A stretch of DNA of 64,000 nucleotides from Gymnopilus junonius (taxonomy: Eukaryota; Basidiomycota; Agaricomycetes; Agaricales; Galerinaceae). The notes beneath the pieces are model-generated. The model was not told the origin of the DNA. It saw nothing but the letters and a program-made list of their open reading frames with translations, and did no database searches. Location of the stretch: positions 1-64,000 of the forward strand of contig JADNYJ010000088.1 in assembly GCA_015501075.1 (NCBI GenBank). Direction: 5' to 3'. Shown here piece after piece: positions 10,707 through 22,516 of the stretch. Position 1 is the first letter of the stretch. Each line of letters starts with the position of its first letter. The translations under genes and the position numbers were made by a program.

Positions 10707-12586
10707 GATCTGAGAAAAAAACGGAACGGAATCAGGACCGCAGCATACAACACAAAGACACTCTCACCGTCATGGAGCCTCCTTCAAGGAGATTCTTAAT
10801 TGTTCGTAACATGCAGGTACTGTAGAAGGCCCGGAAGAGTGGCCGGGATAGTAGACAATAGATGGAGATGCGGGGTAAGACTCTCGAAGCCGACATATAA
10901 AGAAGCATTTTACAAGGAGCCAAGGGAGCCAGGCATAGTACCAAAGACAGCAAAGTAACCATGGAGCCCGTGTGCTGGGATAAGCGTAAGAGAGGGACGA
11001 TTCGTCACAGAACAAGGCGTCCTGGAGGTGGACGTAAACCGTATAAGGTCGCGGGGTTTGAACATCTGTCGAGGATGCCAGCATGACAGCTTGAAGACCG
11101 ACAGGTCGCCGAACCTCTCTAATGCCATAGTAACGACGAAGTGAATGGTTCTACCTAGCAAAAGACAACAAGCAGCCATGAGTAAGTACAAGACAATAAA
11201 CAAAAACGGTATCCCACGTACCGACTGTCCTGCGAAGTTGCGTATGTCCCCAGTGTAGTATGAATTGTGACACATACTACACGACTTTTAGAAGAGCTCA
11301 GCGACGTAAAGGCATAGAAACCGCTATTGTCACTCCCAGTACGAGAAACTCAGAAAGCCACGCTCGAGGTGATGGGAGTCAACAAAGGCGGATGATCATG
11401 ACGTAAGAACGAGAGTAACACGTGTTATTTACGCTAAATATATCACAAGCGTAAGGCACCCGCAATATCTCGCACTTCGAATATGTACTGTCGAATCACC
11501 TTCAAGGAGACATAGTGGGTGCATCATATCTTCGAAGGACGGCATAAAACAATTGAATAAAAAAAAAAACAGGTAACTACTTCTCGGAAAAAGTCAATAT
11601 GCTACGGGTCCTTGACGGGTCCGAAGTCTATGACGACGTCCACGACGCCGTCGAGGCAGGCGGCACCGGTATTCAACAATGGACTGAATCGGTTAGACTT
11701 GACGTCACCCAGTAGTAATGATGACGGGCAGATTGCAAGGCAGGTGGAAGAGAGAAATAATATTAATTAGCTTCACTCAATCCTAGGCTATGCATGTGAA
11801 TTCAGTATCAACTTTACGGAAAAGGTCAACTTACGCATCGAAAGACATTCCAGGATCTTGATTATGAATTTCGGGTGAGATAGCAGCCAAGGTACTCTCT
11901 CCAAAACTTCCATGGAAAAGATTTCCGAAAATGGCTTTCGGATGCAATCCAAAAAGGTGGCGCAAGGCACACAGCGAGAGAAGATTTCTGGTTGCTTAAA
12001 TTGATCTCAAGCGTCAAGACGCTCCAGAAGAGGTAAACTGAAGAAGTAAACATGCGCTTGGCATGACACTACGTCAAAATTTCTGCTGATCCTTCTGATG
12101 GAAAGAACCTGTTATCCCTTTAAGAAAAAATGAAGCAGTCGCTCTGGGAAACCTGGGTGCAACATGTGTCCACCATCCAAATCCTCTTGTGAGAAAAGCT
12201 TCCAACTTTGAGGGGAGTTGCCTGAGATAGAGATCTAGCTGTTTATTTCTGTGGCCGAGGAGAAAAGAACTGAGATGCCTTTACGGAAAAAACACGATCG
12301 AATTAAGAGATAACTCTCCATCGGTCACAGACTAGAATAAGAGAAACAGGAGAAGTATTCGAGCTGAAGTCATCCACAAATTTGGGACTTTCAGCTGTAG
12401 TGATAGTGCCATAGAACAAGGAGACGGCGGCACAGTCTTATACTTGAGGTTCATTGCAAGTTTAAAAATGGCGGAAAGAAACTCGACAAGGAAGTCGGTG
12501 AAATGCATTTGCAGTATTACTGCGCTTTAATTCAAGATCTGAATCCATAATGATGGAATATGACGAACGTACCTGTAACCTCGTGT
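10707..12586. other. Decayed sequence upstream of the LINE; possible gene relic near 10.8-11.3 kb
   Basis: On the minus strand, 11275-10770 reads as short coding-like stretches in different frames ('RTIHFVVTMALERFGD', then 'LQAVMLASSTDV', then a Trp/Leu-rich stretch). A GT-AG intron-like segment near 11.15-11.22 kb splits them. This suggests a degraded gene, but I cannot name the family. From 11.3 to 12.6 kb I see no gene; open frames around 11.8-12.05 kb are short and featureless. Confidence 0.25.
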
Positions 12587-12598
12587 ACGACAGATTCA
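12587..12598. repeat. Left target-site duplication of the LINE
   Basis: The sequence acgacagattca occurs here and again at 19009-19020, immediately after the poly(A) tail. This defines the insertion point of the retrotransposon. The first A of the right copy merges with the tail, so the duplication is 11 or 12 bp. Confidence 0.85.
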
Positions 12599-12781
12599 GA
12601 CGCTTCTTGATCTGCTACCTGCATTTGCTCCAACTCTCCCACGCTCTTGGCTAGCAAAGAGAGCCTCAGGAGGAAACCCAGCAGAATAAGTAGAGCGTAG
12701 ACACATTATTCCAACCGAACTAGACTATTACATCACAAGCAAAGCCTAATTCCAGCAATAGAAGCACGAAAATCACCCAAA

Positions 12782-14433
12782 ATGGATCAGCTGAACGCCC
12801 GAAGAAGGGCTGACAGAACTGCCAGCGGAACCGGGAAAAACAACTCTGGAACGAGAACCAAAGGCCCCACCACGAGAAACACAAACGCTAGAGACTCAGG
12901 CACGGAACAATCGATAGAAGACCCCGAACGAGAGATAACCGACTCGGAGGAAGGCCGGGAATACCTGGAGAGCAAGCTGTTATTGGTACCTGCGGGACAG
13001 CCTCTCACGACCAGCCTGGCATCGACATGTCTACACCAGATAGCAATGATTACAAGCTCCCTGCCGAAACCGGTTTACCACGCTATCAAATCGTTGGCAT
13101 ACATGTTGGAGGACGTAGAATCGCAGGTCGCAGACAAAACTTACCACGACGGATTTCAAACCGAACTTGACAACTTCACCACGGATATTCAGGCACTAAT
13201 TGCGGACATTAATACGAAGGTCGACTCCAAAATAGAGGAACTAATGGAAGCCACGAAGATATTTACCCAAGCCGCCAAAAACTCAGACAGCGCGAAGGGA
13301 CCAGCGGAACAGAGAACAACCCCCGAACCGGATCACGGACGACCTCCCACGTATAGCGAGATGCTCACTCGCATCCAACCCGACGCCGACCCAAAGTTAC
13401 TTGCCAGGCACGGCATCAGAAGAAGGCAGATAATGTTGGAAGGAATCCCTACAGAATCGACACTAGGAAAAATGGGAGACAGAGAAATGAAGACCGATAT
13501 CAACGAAAAACTCAAACAACTAGCAGGAGCGAGAGTACAAATCAGAGCGGCGACGAGACAACGCAACGGAGGCATACTACTCGAAATGGACTCGGATCAC
13601 GGAGCGGCCTGGGCGAGAGTGCAGGCAAACACCGACAAGCTGTGCAAGGAGATAGGCGATACTACGGCAGTGAAGAAACGCACCTACAACCTAATCGCAA
13701 AATTCGCACTGCTGACAGCAACCCCAGAAGACGATGAATTCATCAAGGAAGTACAGGAGGCAAACAACCTGCAAGACGGAACCATTTCGGCAATGCGATG
13801 GGCGAAACCCATAGAGAGAAGAACCCCCACCCAAAGATTTGCCCATATAATACTCACGATAACTGACGCTAACGAAGCCAACAGGATCTTGGCCTTAGGG
13901 CTCTTCATTGCCAACAAGAAACTCGAGGTAGATAAATGCAAAAGGGAACCGATACGATGCCTCAAGTGTCAAGGCTGGAACCACTTCGCCAGAGAATGCG
14001 TACAAAAAGACGACACATGCGGACACTGCGGGCAAAAAGGACACCGCACGAGCCAGTGCCAGAACGAGGAAACAAGGTACTGCGTATCATGCCAAACAGA
14101 TGATCACGCAAGCTACGATCGCGACTGCCCGTTTTTCTTCGCAAACTCGCTGATAAAGACAGATCAAATCCCGAGAATGCCTACCCCTTCATCCCGACAG
14201 ACGCTCCATGGACCTGGAACAGGACGAAATCGAACAACGACACCCCGGATTACAGATGGCAAAACAACCAACAGACCGCAAACATAGTCCTCCAGAAGGG
14301 GAATCAGAGGGAACGACGACAACAATGGCAGGAAGCTGGACCCGGCGGACGACCCTGGAACGACGAACATGGGACAGAGAGCCGTCAGCCCCACCACGAG
14401 ATCCCTCCCAGGGAGCGCATTCGCCAGCGATAG
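12782..14433 (+). pseudogene. LINE ORF1 (gag-like, zinc-knuckle protein), one frameshift
   Basis: Opens with ATG at 12782 and reads 501 codons to 14287. Residues 1-60 are Arg/Thr/Ser-rich, the middle contains a nucleic-acid-binding-like region ('RRRQIMLEGIPTEST'), and residues about 392-450 hold zinc knuckles: 'CLKCQGWNHFAREC' and 'CGHCGQKGHRTSQC' are both C-x2-C-x4-H-x4-C. A third, 'CVSCQTDDHASYDRDC', has the looser C-x2-C-x4-H-x6-C spacing. Just after the knuckles, near 14128-14131, the family-like continuation ('NPENAYPFIPTDAPWTW') is in another frame and runs to a TAG at 14431-14433. A 1-nt loss there probably replaced the native C-terminus. Role: RNA-binding coat protein of the retrotransposition particle. 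Confidence 0.8.
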
Positions 14434-14537
14434 GGAGCCAACGAACGCTAGGCCGCGGAATATGGGAGGATTTCATCAACCCCAACGACCTCAGAGACCA
14501 ACCCGACAATGCAGAAAACCAAGCGACGCCCCCCTAA

Positions 14538-17500
14538 ATGAACCCACGAAATACCGAGGAGCAACTGACATTAAAAACCCTTCGTTTACTACAGATCAAC
14601 CTCAATAAATCAAAACTGCGCACTTAGAACTCATAAACGGTAAGCTGGCAGAGAAATACGATATAATTTTAATACAGGAACCACATATAACAAAGTATGG
14701 CAACATAAGGACACCCTCATACTTCCGACAGGTGTACCCAGGCGGGAGAAGAACCCTACAGACCACGGTAAGATCGGGCATCTGGGTAAACAAGAAAATC
14801 AGCACGAGACAATGGAAGGTGATCCCCATCCCGGACACGAACGATATCACAGCGATTCAACTCAACGGCGACTATGGGAGGCTATCCATATTCAACATTT
14901 ACAACCCTGGCAACGACAACTCAGCAGAACGGCAACTCCAGCAGTACATCGAGTCCAACGGCCCGACGATATGTGCATCCGCCAACGACCACATGCTATG
15001 GGGAGGCGATTTCAACAGACATCACCCTCTGTGGGACCGGGACGAAGACGACCACCTATTCACGCGGGAAGCCCTGGCCGCAGCAGAGAACCTAATCGAC
15101 ATGCTCGGACAATACGGCATGGTCATGGCGCTTCCAAAAGGCATCCCAACTCTACAAACATATGGTATCAAAGAAATACTCCCGGCCGGACAACATGTTC
15201 TGCACGGCGCACACCCTGGACAGATTCTCAAGATGCGAAGTGGACCACGGAGCAAAGCCTGCCAAAACCGACCACTTCCCTATCGAAGCGGACCTCGAAC
15301 TGGAACACGCGATCGGCAAAAGAACTCCCGCAATACAACTTCCGTATGGCTGACTGGGACGGACTTCAACAAGAACCTTGCGGCGAGACTCGATGACATC
15401 CCTCAGCCAGGCAGCTAAAAACAGAAGCTGAGTACAACTCGGCAGTCAAAGCACTGACGGAAACAATCCAGGACACCATCAGAACACGGATAAGCAGACA
15501 AGGCCCCTTCCGGAACACAAGAGGTGGTGGACGAGCGGACCTCGAAGCCACTAAGAAAAAGCAAGAACGCCGTCAGCAGCACCTCATTCCGCCACCGGGC
15601 AATCGCAGACCACCCTTCGCACGCCGAGAAAAAGAAAAGCAGTGGACGACTTTGCGAAAGCGGTCCAACAGGCAAAACGAGACAACTGGAGCGAATATCT
15701 ACTGGAGGCAAGCACGAGGGATTTATGGATGGCTAACAGATACATCCGGGATCCCATCGGCGACGGCGGCAGACCTCGAATTCCAACCCTCAGGACCACA
15801 AACGAGTACGAAGAAGACGTCGAAATCACCAGTAACGACGACAAGGCTAAAATCTTCGCAACCTCCTTCTTCCCTCCAGCACCAGACTCATCGCACGTAC
15901 CGGGAAAACTACGACTACCCGGAACCACTGCCAAGACCACCCCCGATCACGAAACAACAAGTCGAACGCCACGTCCTCAGGCTCTCTCCGTACAAAGCTT
16001 GCGGCCCAGATGAGATCCCAAACATCGTCTTACAAAAAAGCCATGACATTACTAATCGATTATCTGACAGCTATCTTTCAGGCTACACTCGAACTGGGAG
16101 TATACTATGAAGACTGGAAAATCTTCACCACAGTGGTGCTCAGGAAACCTGGGAAACCCAACTACGGAATAGCCAAAGCGTACCGTCCAATCGCCCTACT
16201 CAACACGATAGCAAAAGTCATGACCGCAATCATCGCAGAGGAATCAGCCATCTAGCTGAACAACACAACCTCCTCCGAACACGCACTTTGGCGGCAGGCC
16301 CGGGCGAACGACCACCGATGCAGTGCACTATCTGACCAGCAGAATCAAGGAAGCGTGGAGACAAGGCAAGGGTCGCCTCAATACTATTCCTCGATGTCGA
16401 AGGTGCTTTCCCGAACGCAGTAACCGACCAGCTCATCCACAACCTACGCTGCAGAAAAATCCCAGAAGTATATGTGAAGCTAATAACGAACCTACTGACA
16501 AACAGGAAAACTAGGCTAAGGTTCGACGACTTCATATCAGAACTGATCAACATCGACAATGGCATCGGCCAAGGCGACCCCCTCTCAATGATTCTCTATA
16601 TCATCTACAACGCAGGGCTTCTGGAACTAGTCGACCACGACGAGGACGAAGACGCAATAGGTTATGTAGACGATGTGGCAATCCTAGCCATAGGTGACAC
16701 CCTCGACGACACCACGGATAAGCTCTCCGAAATAATGCACAGGAGGGACGGCGGGCTAGACTGGAGCTATACACACAACTCCAAATTCGAAATCACCAAA
16801 TCGGTAGTGATGCACGCCACAAGGAGCCAGGATAACGGTGACGAGAATGGGAACCCCCGCCTCGAGCTAGACGGACAACTCATAGAGGAGGTAAAGAGCT
16901 TCAAATACCTAGGGCTACATGTCGACAGTCAACTTCGATGGACGACACACCCTGCAACAAGCCACAGAAAAGGCAACTAACTGGGTTCTAAACTTCCGTC
17001 GACTCACGCGACCGACCACAGGCATAAGCACGAAACTAATGAAGCAACTGTACATAGCAACGGTGCTCCCAAAGATGACATATGGCCTCGATATCTGGTA
17101 CACTCCGCCGACCAAACCTTTAGGATATCGACACAACATAGGTTCAGTAAAAGCACTCAGACAGCTCACAAAAATACAGCGAATAGCCACTTTAGCGATC
17201 ACAGGAGGCATCCGGTCAACACCAACAGACCTACTCGACGCGCACGCAGGGCTCCTGCCAACTGACCTAGCACTACAGAAAATTTGCCACAGAGCCACGG
17301 TACGCATGGCTTCGCTTCCACGAACTCATCCACTTTACAGCATAGTCCGCAACGCAAGCCGCTCCCCGCCACGAAGACACAAAGCCCCAATCGACGAACT
17401 CCTTCGAATATTCGAGATCGACCCAACAAAGTTCGAGAAGATAAAACCGGCCACGACTGCCCCAGATTACTGCCCCCCGTTCGAAACGACAATCGCAGTG

Positions 17501-18535
17501 AACCGTGAAGAATCAATGAAAAACGAACACGATGACCCAAGCCACTACAAGGTCTTCGCTGACGGCTCAGGGCATGACGACGGAATCGGGGCAGCAGCAG
17601 TCCTATATAGAAAGAACAACAACGAACCAATAGCCTCGCTCAGATGCACTCTCGGTGACACCACCTCACACACGACGTATGATGCGGAACTGGTAGGCGG
17701 CCTCCTCTCCATGTGGTTACTCAAGAAAGCCGGAACTACAGCATCAGACAGAATCAGCATATACATAGACTGCCAACCCGTCATCATCTCAGCTAAGCAC
17801 CCGAAACCGAGAACAGGGCAGACATTACTGATGGAAATGATATCCATAGCAAAACAGATACCCGGCAAGATCAAGTTACAATGGATATCTGGCCATACAG
17901 ACGTCGACGGCAACGAAGAAGCGGACAAGCAGGCCAAGGAAGCAGCAAGCGGGGACAGCAGCAATGAGGACGACCTCCCGCCACTCTTACGGAACCCTTT
18001 GCCAACCAGCACGGCAGCGGAAAAACGGACTTATCACGAAGAGCTCAAGGAACTATGGAAGGACAAATGGAATACCTCCCCGAGAAAGACCCGCTTTGAC
18101 GAAATCGACCCCGACTTCCCGTTCGCAAAATTCCGGAAGACTATAACAGATAAGCTGAACAGAGCCCAATCCAGTTTACTGTTCCAAGTACATACAGGGC
18201 ACATACCGCTGAACGCATATCTACATAGGATCAACAAATCGACGACCGACAAATGCCCCAAATGCTGCGAACGATGGGGTGGCACCAGAGCCAGGGAAAC
18301 CGTAGAACACGTCATCTTCGAATGCAGAGCGTACCGTCAGCAGAGGCAAGAACTATTGGTCGAACTCAAGAACGATCGACCCCGACTTTCGAAAATACTA
18401 GCAGACCCGAAGAAATCAAAGGCACTCCTCAAATTCCTCGCCAAGACACGCCGACTAAAAGACTTCGACCCCTCAATCTTACAACGCAATGTCAATAACA
18501 GCACGGACGACCAAGAAAGCGACCCGGACACTTAA
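14538..18535 (+). pseudogene. LINE ORF2 (endonuclease, reverse transcriptase, RNase H), multiply frameshifted
   Basis: Likely starts at ATG 14538 ('MNPRNTEEQLTLKTLRLLQI'). Endonuclease signatures: 'LIQEPH' near 14.67 kb, 'WGGDFNRHHPLW' near 15.0 kb and 'KTDHFPI' near 15.27 kb. Reverse transcriptase: 'PYKACGPDEIPNIVL', 'YRPIALLNTIAK', 'FLDVEGAF', 'GIGQGDPLSMILY' and 'GYVDDVAILA'. The last long open stretch (16919-18535, 538 codons) has RNase H residues D-E-D-D in 'FADGSG', 'YDAEL', 'YIDCQ' and 'GNEEAD', then 'CPKCCERW...VEHVIFECRAY'. Reading these in order requires frame changes near 14.61, 15.16, 15.37, 16.1, 16.25, 16.4 and 16.94 kb and more between 15.4 and 16.0 kb. The copy is therefore dead as read. 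Confidence 0.88.
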
Positions 18536-18977
18536 GCAAACCTCACACCCTCTTATAAATCACAAAACACCCTTACAATTCAAATCACCCGATCCACAAT
18601 GAGGTTGGACAGGAAGACAAGAACATCGAAAGGGAAGACAGTAATCAACACGAACAGACACCAAGGCCAACACCCAACTCTCATCGTGCCTTCTGCGAAA
18701 GCAGACGGGTGCGCAAGCAGAAAAATACGAACATCAGCAAGATCAAGAAAAACGACCAACTCATAGTGCCAAATCACAAATGCCGGAGGAGCTGCAAACG
18801 GTTGTGGATCAGCCGGGCCTCTAGCACGGGGACGTATGCGCCCCGGGAGGTGCAAAAGCTCAATGGCAGCCGGATACGGGGCGAAAGGTGGCGGGACCGC
18901 AAGATTTGTGTATTAGGCACTACATGTAGATACAAAGCCAAGGTGAGGGCCCACCCTCCAGAGGCGTAAAAATGTTT

Positions 18978-18978
<1 letters not shown>

Positions 18979-19010
<32 letters not shown>

Positions 19011-19020
19011 GACAGATTCA
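18979..19020 (+). repeat. LINE poly(A) tail and right target-site duplication
   Basis: 31 consecutive A residues (18979-19009) follow 'aatgtttc' and are followed directly by cgacagattca (19010-19020), the right copy of the target-site duplication. An uninterrupted tail suggests a fairly recent insertion. Confidence 0.9.
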
Positions 19021-19781
19021 ATTTTCAAATCGCGACGTGCAATCCAGCGGAAGGAAAACGAGCCAAGGGGCAAAGAAGCCAGCAGCATGTTGTTGCTCCA
19101 TTCCCCAAGACAACGTCTCTTGAGAATGCGTCGGAGTAGTATTCAGTACTGGCGAGTTCAGTTTTGTGCGGAGCGCCTCGACTCAGGAAACCATAGAAAG
19201 GTTGCATGGGAAGGGTCGCCAAAAGGAAAGGTGTCAAGAGCGACGCACAAGTGATCAGGGGCAGTTACAACAGAGAGAGCTCGAACGTAGCGAAAATCTC
19301 CCTATGACTAGTGCAATCTAGGAGAGTCCAGTGCGAACGCCTGGAGAGTTGGAACTTGGCGCACAAGATGGCTGTCAGGTACAGAGACAGTGCCGAGCAG
19401 CACTGTCATGCCAAGAGGCCGCAGAGTGTTTATTTCGGTCTGGGGTGACAAATATTGAGCCAAAATTAGATGTCGATCAACGGTTGTACCCAATTCCGCC
19501 GGGACAACCACATATCCCTTCACCGCTCCGAGCTCGCAACCGAAAGACCCGAGCTCGCCATCCTGATGCAATCGAAAAGAAGCACGACTACCTCGACTTC
19601 GCCATTCCAAGGGCGAGTGAGCTCATCCTCTCACCTTTTTTCCCGTATTTTACCCCTGGCGTCTTTTCATTTTTACGACCAGCTGGCCAGCGCATTTCCT
19701 ACTTAAACCAGAAAGGCTCTGGCTGCTGTACCTTCCCCTCGGCGCTAAAATTTTTACGACCCCAACCAATAGGCGATCTTG
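19021..19781. other. Promoter region of the permease gene
   Basis: About 760 nt between the LINE and the permease ATG at 19782. Open frames here (for example 19331-19876) overlap the permease start in another frame and show no domain. The LINE insertion separated this proximal promoter from whatever lay upstream. Confidence 0.45.
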
Positions 19782-21874
19782 ATGTCTTCCTCAAACGACA
19801 AGTCCTACACGGACTCTATCAACGACTCGAAAAGGGAGGTTGTGGATACCGCCGCCGACCTGGAGGATCCCATTGAGGCTCAAGATGATGTTCGAGTTCC
19901 TGAACGGCGGCAGATCGGCCTCTTTTCTGCTGTCTTCATCATTTTCAATCGTATAATCGGTACTGGGTAAGTTGCATCTGCCTTTATCCTGTTTTGACCA
20001 TTCGTTGACTGCCTCGTCATCAGTGTGTTCGCGACGCCCAGTTCAATTCTTAGTCTGAGCGGGAGTGTTGGACTTTCATTGTGAGTTTCCATCACGTAAA
20101 TTATTATGTTTCTTATACCAAGTCGTCGATGTCCGCAGATTTATGTGGGTTATTGGAGCAATCATCGCAGCAGCGGGAATGCAAGTTTATATATCCTGGG
20201 GCTCAGTACGTCGCGTTCTTTATATTCTATGATTTCTGCCATGCTGATTTCATCCCTGCCAGGCTATACCCAAGAACGGTGGAGAAAAGAATTACCTGGA
20301 ATACCTCTTCAGAAAACCCAAATTCCTTATTACATCCATGTACGCCGCCAATGGTGTGCTACTAGGTCAGTTACTATTTCGCCAGTCATTTGTTTCCCTT
20401 ACTCATCCATCTATACAGCATGGGCAGCGGGAAACTCCTTAGTATTTGGCGAATACATCCTCCTCGCTGCTAACGTCAATCCTACACGTTGGACCCTCCG
20501 TCTCGTCGGTTTCGCTTGCATCACATTCGCGTTGCTTATTCACGGCACGGCGATGAAATGGGGTCTCAGACTCCAAAACTTCCTCGGTATCTTCAAGATT
20601 CTCGTTCTTATCCTCGTCATCATCACCGGCTTTGTCGCCTTGGGCGGCCACATGAAAGTGCCGAAGCCCCACAATTTCACGAATGCTTTTGAAGGCACCA
20701 CTGCTGGTGCATCTTCGTTTTGCTTAAGTTTATATAATGTAAGCCCTGGTGCCCCTTTCTCTTTTCCTTTCGTATTCTGACATGCTTCCCTCAGGTCATC
20801 TGGTCCTATATTGGATTCAGTAACGTCAATTATGCTCTTTCCGAAGTTAAGAACCCTCAGCGGACAGTGCGTATCGCGGGTCCGCTAGCTATCGGCGTTG
20901 TCACTATTCTCTACATGCTCGCCAACATCGCATACTTTGCTGGTGCGACTAAAGAAGAAATTACCGGTTCAGGACGGCTAGTTGCCGCCCTGCTGTTTAG
21001 GAACGTGTACGGCCCTAACGCTGAGCGGGCCTTGTCGGTCTTCGTAGCAATGTCAGCGCTGGGAAATGTTTTGTCTGTGGTTCGTCCTTTCTCCTACAAT
21101 TTACTGAGCTTGGTCAGGTTTAACATTGTATCGTCGTAGATCTTCTCTCAAGGACGAGTGAACCAAGAACTTGGAAGGGAAGGTGTCCTTCCCTTCAGCA
21201 AATTTTGGGGCTCAAATCGTCCTTTCAATGCCCCTCTTGCCGGACTCGCTCTTCGTACGTTCTCTTCTGGGTTGCTTTTATCTTAGTTTATTGATATATT
21301 TACCTCTCTCAGACTGGGCTATCTGCCTTATCGTCATTTTCGCTCTTCCTCCAGGCGATGCCTACAACTTCGTCATCAACGTCGTATGTCTCTTTTTCTG
21401 TCCTCCATTTCTTCCCTTTAATCTCGCCATTTCCTGTAGATCTCGTATCCACTCTCCATCATCAACGCTGCCATATCCTTCGGCCTCGTCTTCCTCTACT
21501 TTTTCCCCTACCCCTTATGGCCAAAAGAACTCCTCACCATCCCAGCTGTCTGTGCCGCATTCTTCTTTGGCGCTGCCAACGTCTTCCTCTTCATCGTCCC
21601 CCTCATCAGACCCCCAGCTGGCGCCCAACCCTACAACAGTCTGCCTTATTGGACGCACGCTGTAGCAGGCTGGTGTGTCTTTGGCCTGGGAGCTCTGTAC
21701 TGGGTTATTTGGGCGAAGCTGTTACCGCGTGCTCTAGGATACGAACTGAAACGAGTGGAGGAGGTCGGTGCTGATGGGTTAGCTCGATGGGTATTTAAGC
21801 TAGTGAGAAGAGGCGATGCGGACCTGGACGTGGATCATCAAGACAAGAAAAGTAAACACTTTATATTCTTCTAG
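19782..21874 (+). CDS. Methionine/amino-acid permease, APC superfamily (Mup1/Mup3-like)
   Basis: Nine exons, 19782-19966, 20024-20080, 20139-20205, 20263-20365, 20419-20738, 20795-21079, 21140-21254, 21313-21383 and 21440-21874, splice to 545 aa. Every junction is GT-AG and the phases agree. The first membrane helix has the APC signature 'FNRIIGTGVFATPSSIL'. Further helices include 'FMWVIGAIIAAAGMQVYISW', 'VIWSYIGFSNVNYALSEVK' and 'LAIGVVTILYMLANIAYFAG', consistent with about 12 segments. The cytosolic N-tail is acidic and polar, as in Mup-type carriers. Expected role: proton-coupled uptake of methionine or related amino acids at the plasma membrane. Substrate is inferred from family resemblance. 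I start at ATG 19782; an in-frame TTG just upstream is not used. Confidence 0.9.
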
Positions 21875-22516
21875 TTTAGTTTGGTCTATGTAATTTTTTT
21901 CCGGGGTTCTTTGCAGTGGGTTACACATGTTATTGTGTGCCTCCTTCAATTTGTTTCCTTTCTGCCTTTACAGCATGAAGGAGGGCATTTGTATCTGTTC
22001 GCGTATTTATTTTATTACTTGTAATCAATATATTCTAGGTTAGACGATGTACTACACGGATTACAGCTAAATCCAAAACCCTATGCACATTCCAAAATTC
22101 ACTTCTGTGTGCGCCTGGCTTTGTATAAACAACTGTTTTAGGCAGGCCTTGCGTCATTAGCGCGTCGCTATGACCATCTTTGGCGAGGCGGTTGGAGTCC
22201 TGTGGGGTTTCTACACCACACTACCCCACCGTGGTTCATTGTATTCGTGTACTACTACTGACAGCCTTGAATATACAGGGTAATGACATCGTCGTTGCTG
22301 AGAGGATGGGTCGATATATTGCGAAGCCCATGAAGATATTGTGTCGACAGCACGACGGAGAGGCTAAGGGGTGGTTGTTGGCGGGAAAGAATAAGTGGAC
22401 TGCGGAGATTGCGTCTTCGATCCGCTGACCACTATAAACGGTTGTTTATACAAACAGAGGCGGGCGAACCAAAATTTACGGAGGTGCAGAGGGTTTTGGA
22501 TTTAGCTGTAAGTGTA
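21875..22516. other. Intergenic with an unidentified coding-like stretch
   Basis: An open frame at 22180-22428 contains 'NDIVVAERMGRYIAKPMKIL' and 'GWLLAGKNKWTAEIAS', continued in another frame ('TEAGEPKFTEVQRVLDLAV') up to a GTAAGT donor at about 22513. It reads like exonic protein but I cannot assign a family. It abuts the left edge of the first PX-PH duplicate. Confidence 0.3.

Larger units (their letters stand above)
12599..19009 (+). mobile_element. Non-LTR retrotransposon (LINE) with RNase H, about 6.4 kb, frameshifted
   Basis: Full-length-looking LINE bounded by a target-site duplication (12587-12598 and 19009-19020) and ending in a 31-nt poly(A) tail (18979-19009). Order: 5' UTR of about 180 nt; ORF1 with CCHC zinc knuckles; ORF2 with apurinic-type endonuclease, reverse transcriptase (GQGDPLS, YVDD), RNase H and a C-terminal Cys/His finger; then a 3' UTR of about 440 nt. 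This architecture fits the RNase-H-bearing fungal LINE clades (Tad-like, I superfamily); I cannot fix the clade without a tree. ORF1 needs one frame change and ORF2 several, so this copy should not mobilise itself. It lies about 770 bp upstream of the permease start codon. Confidence 0.93.

Noticed and set aside
10910..11275. Hydrophobic stretch resembling a membrane helix on the minus strand
   Set aside because: It falls inside a segment with GT-AG intron borders, so the hydrophobic residues are probably intronic.
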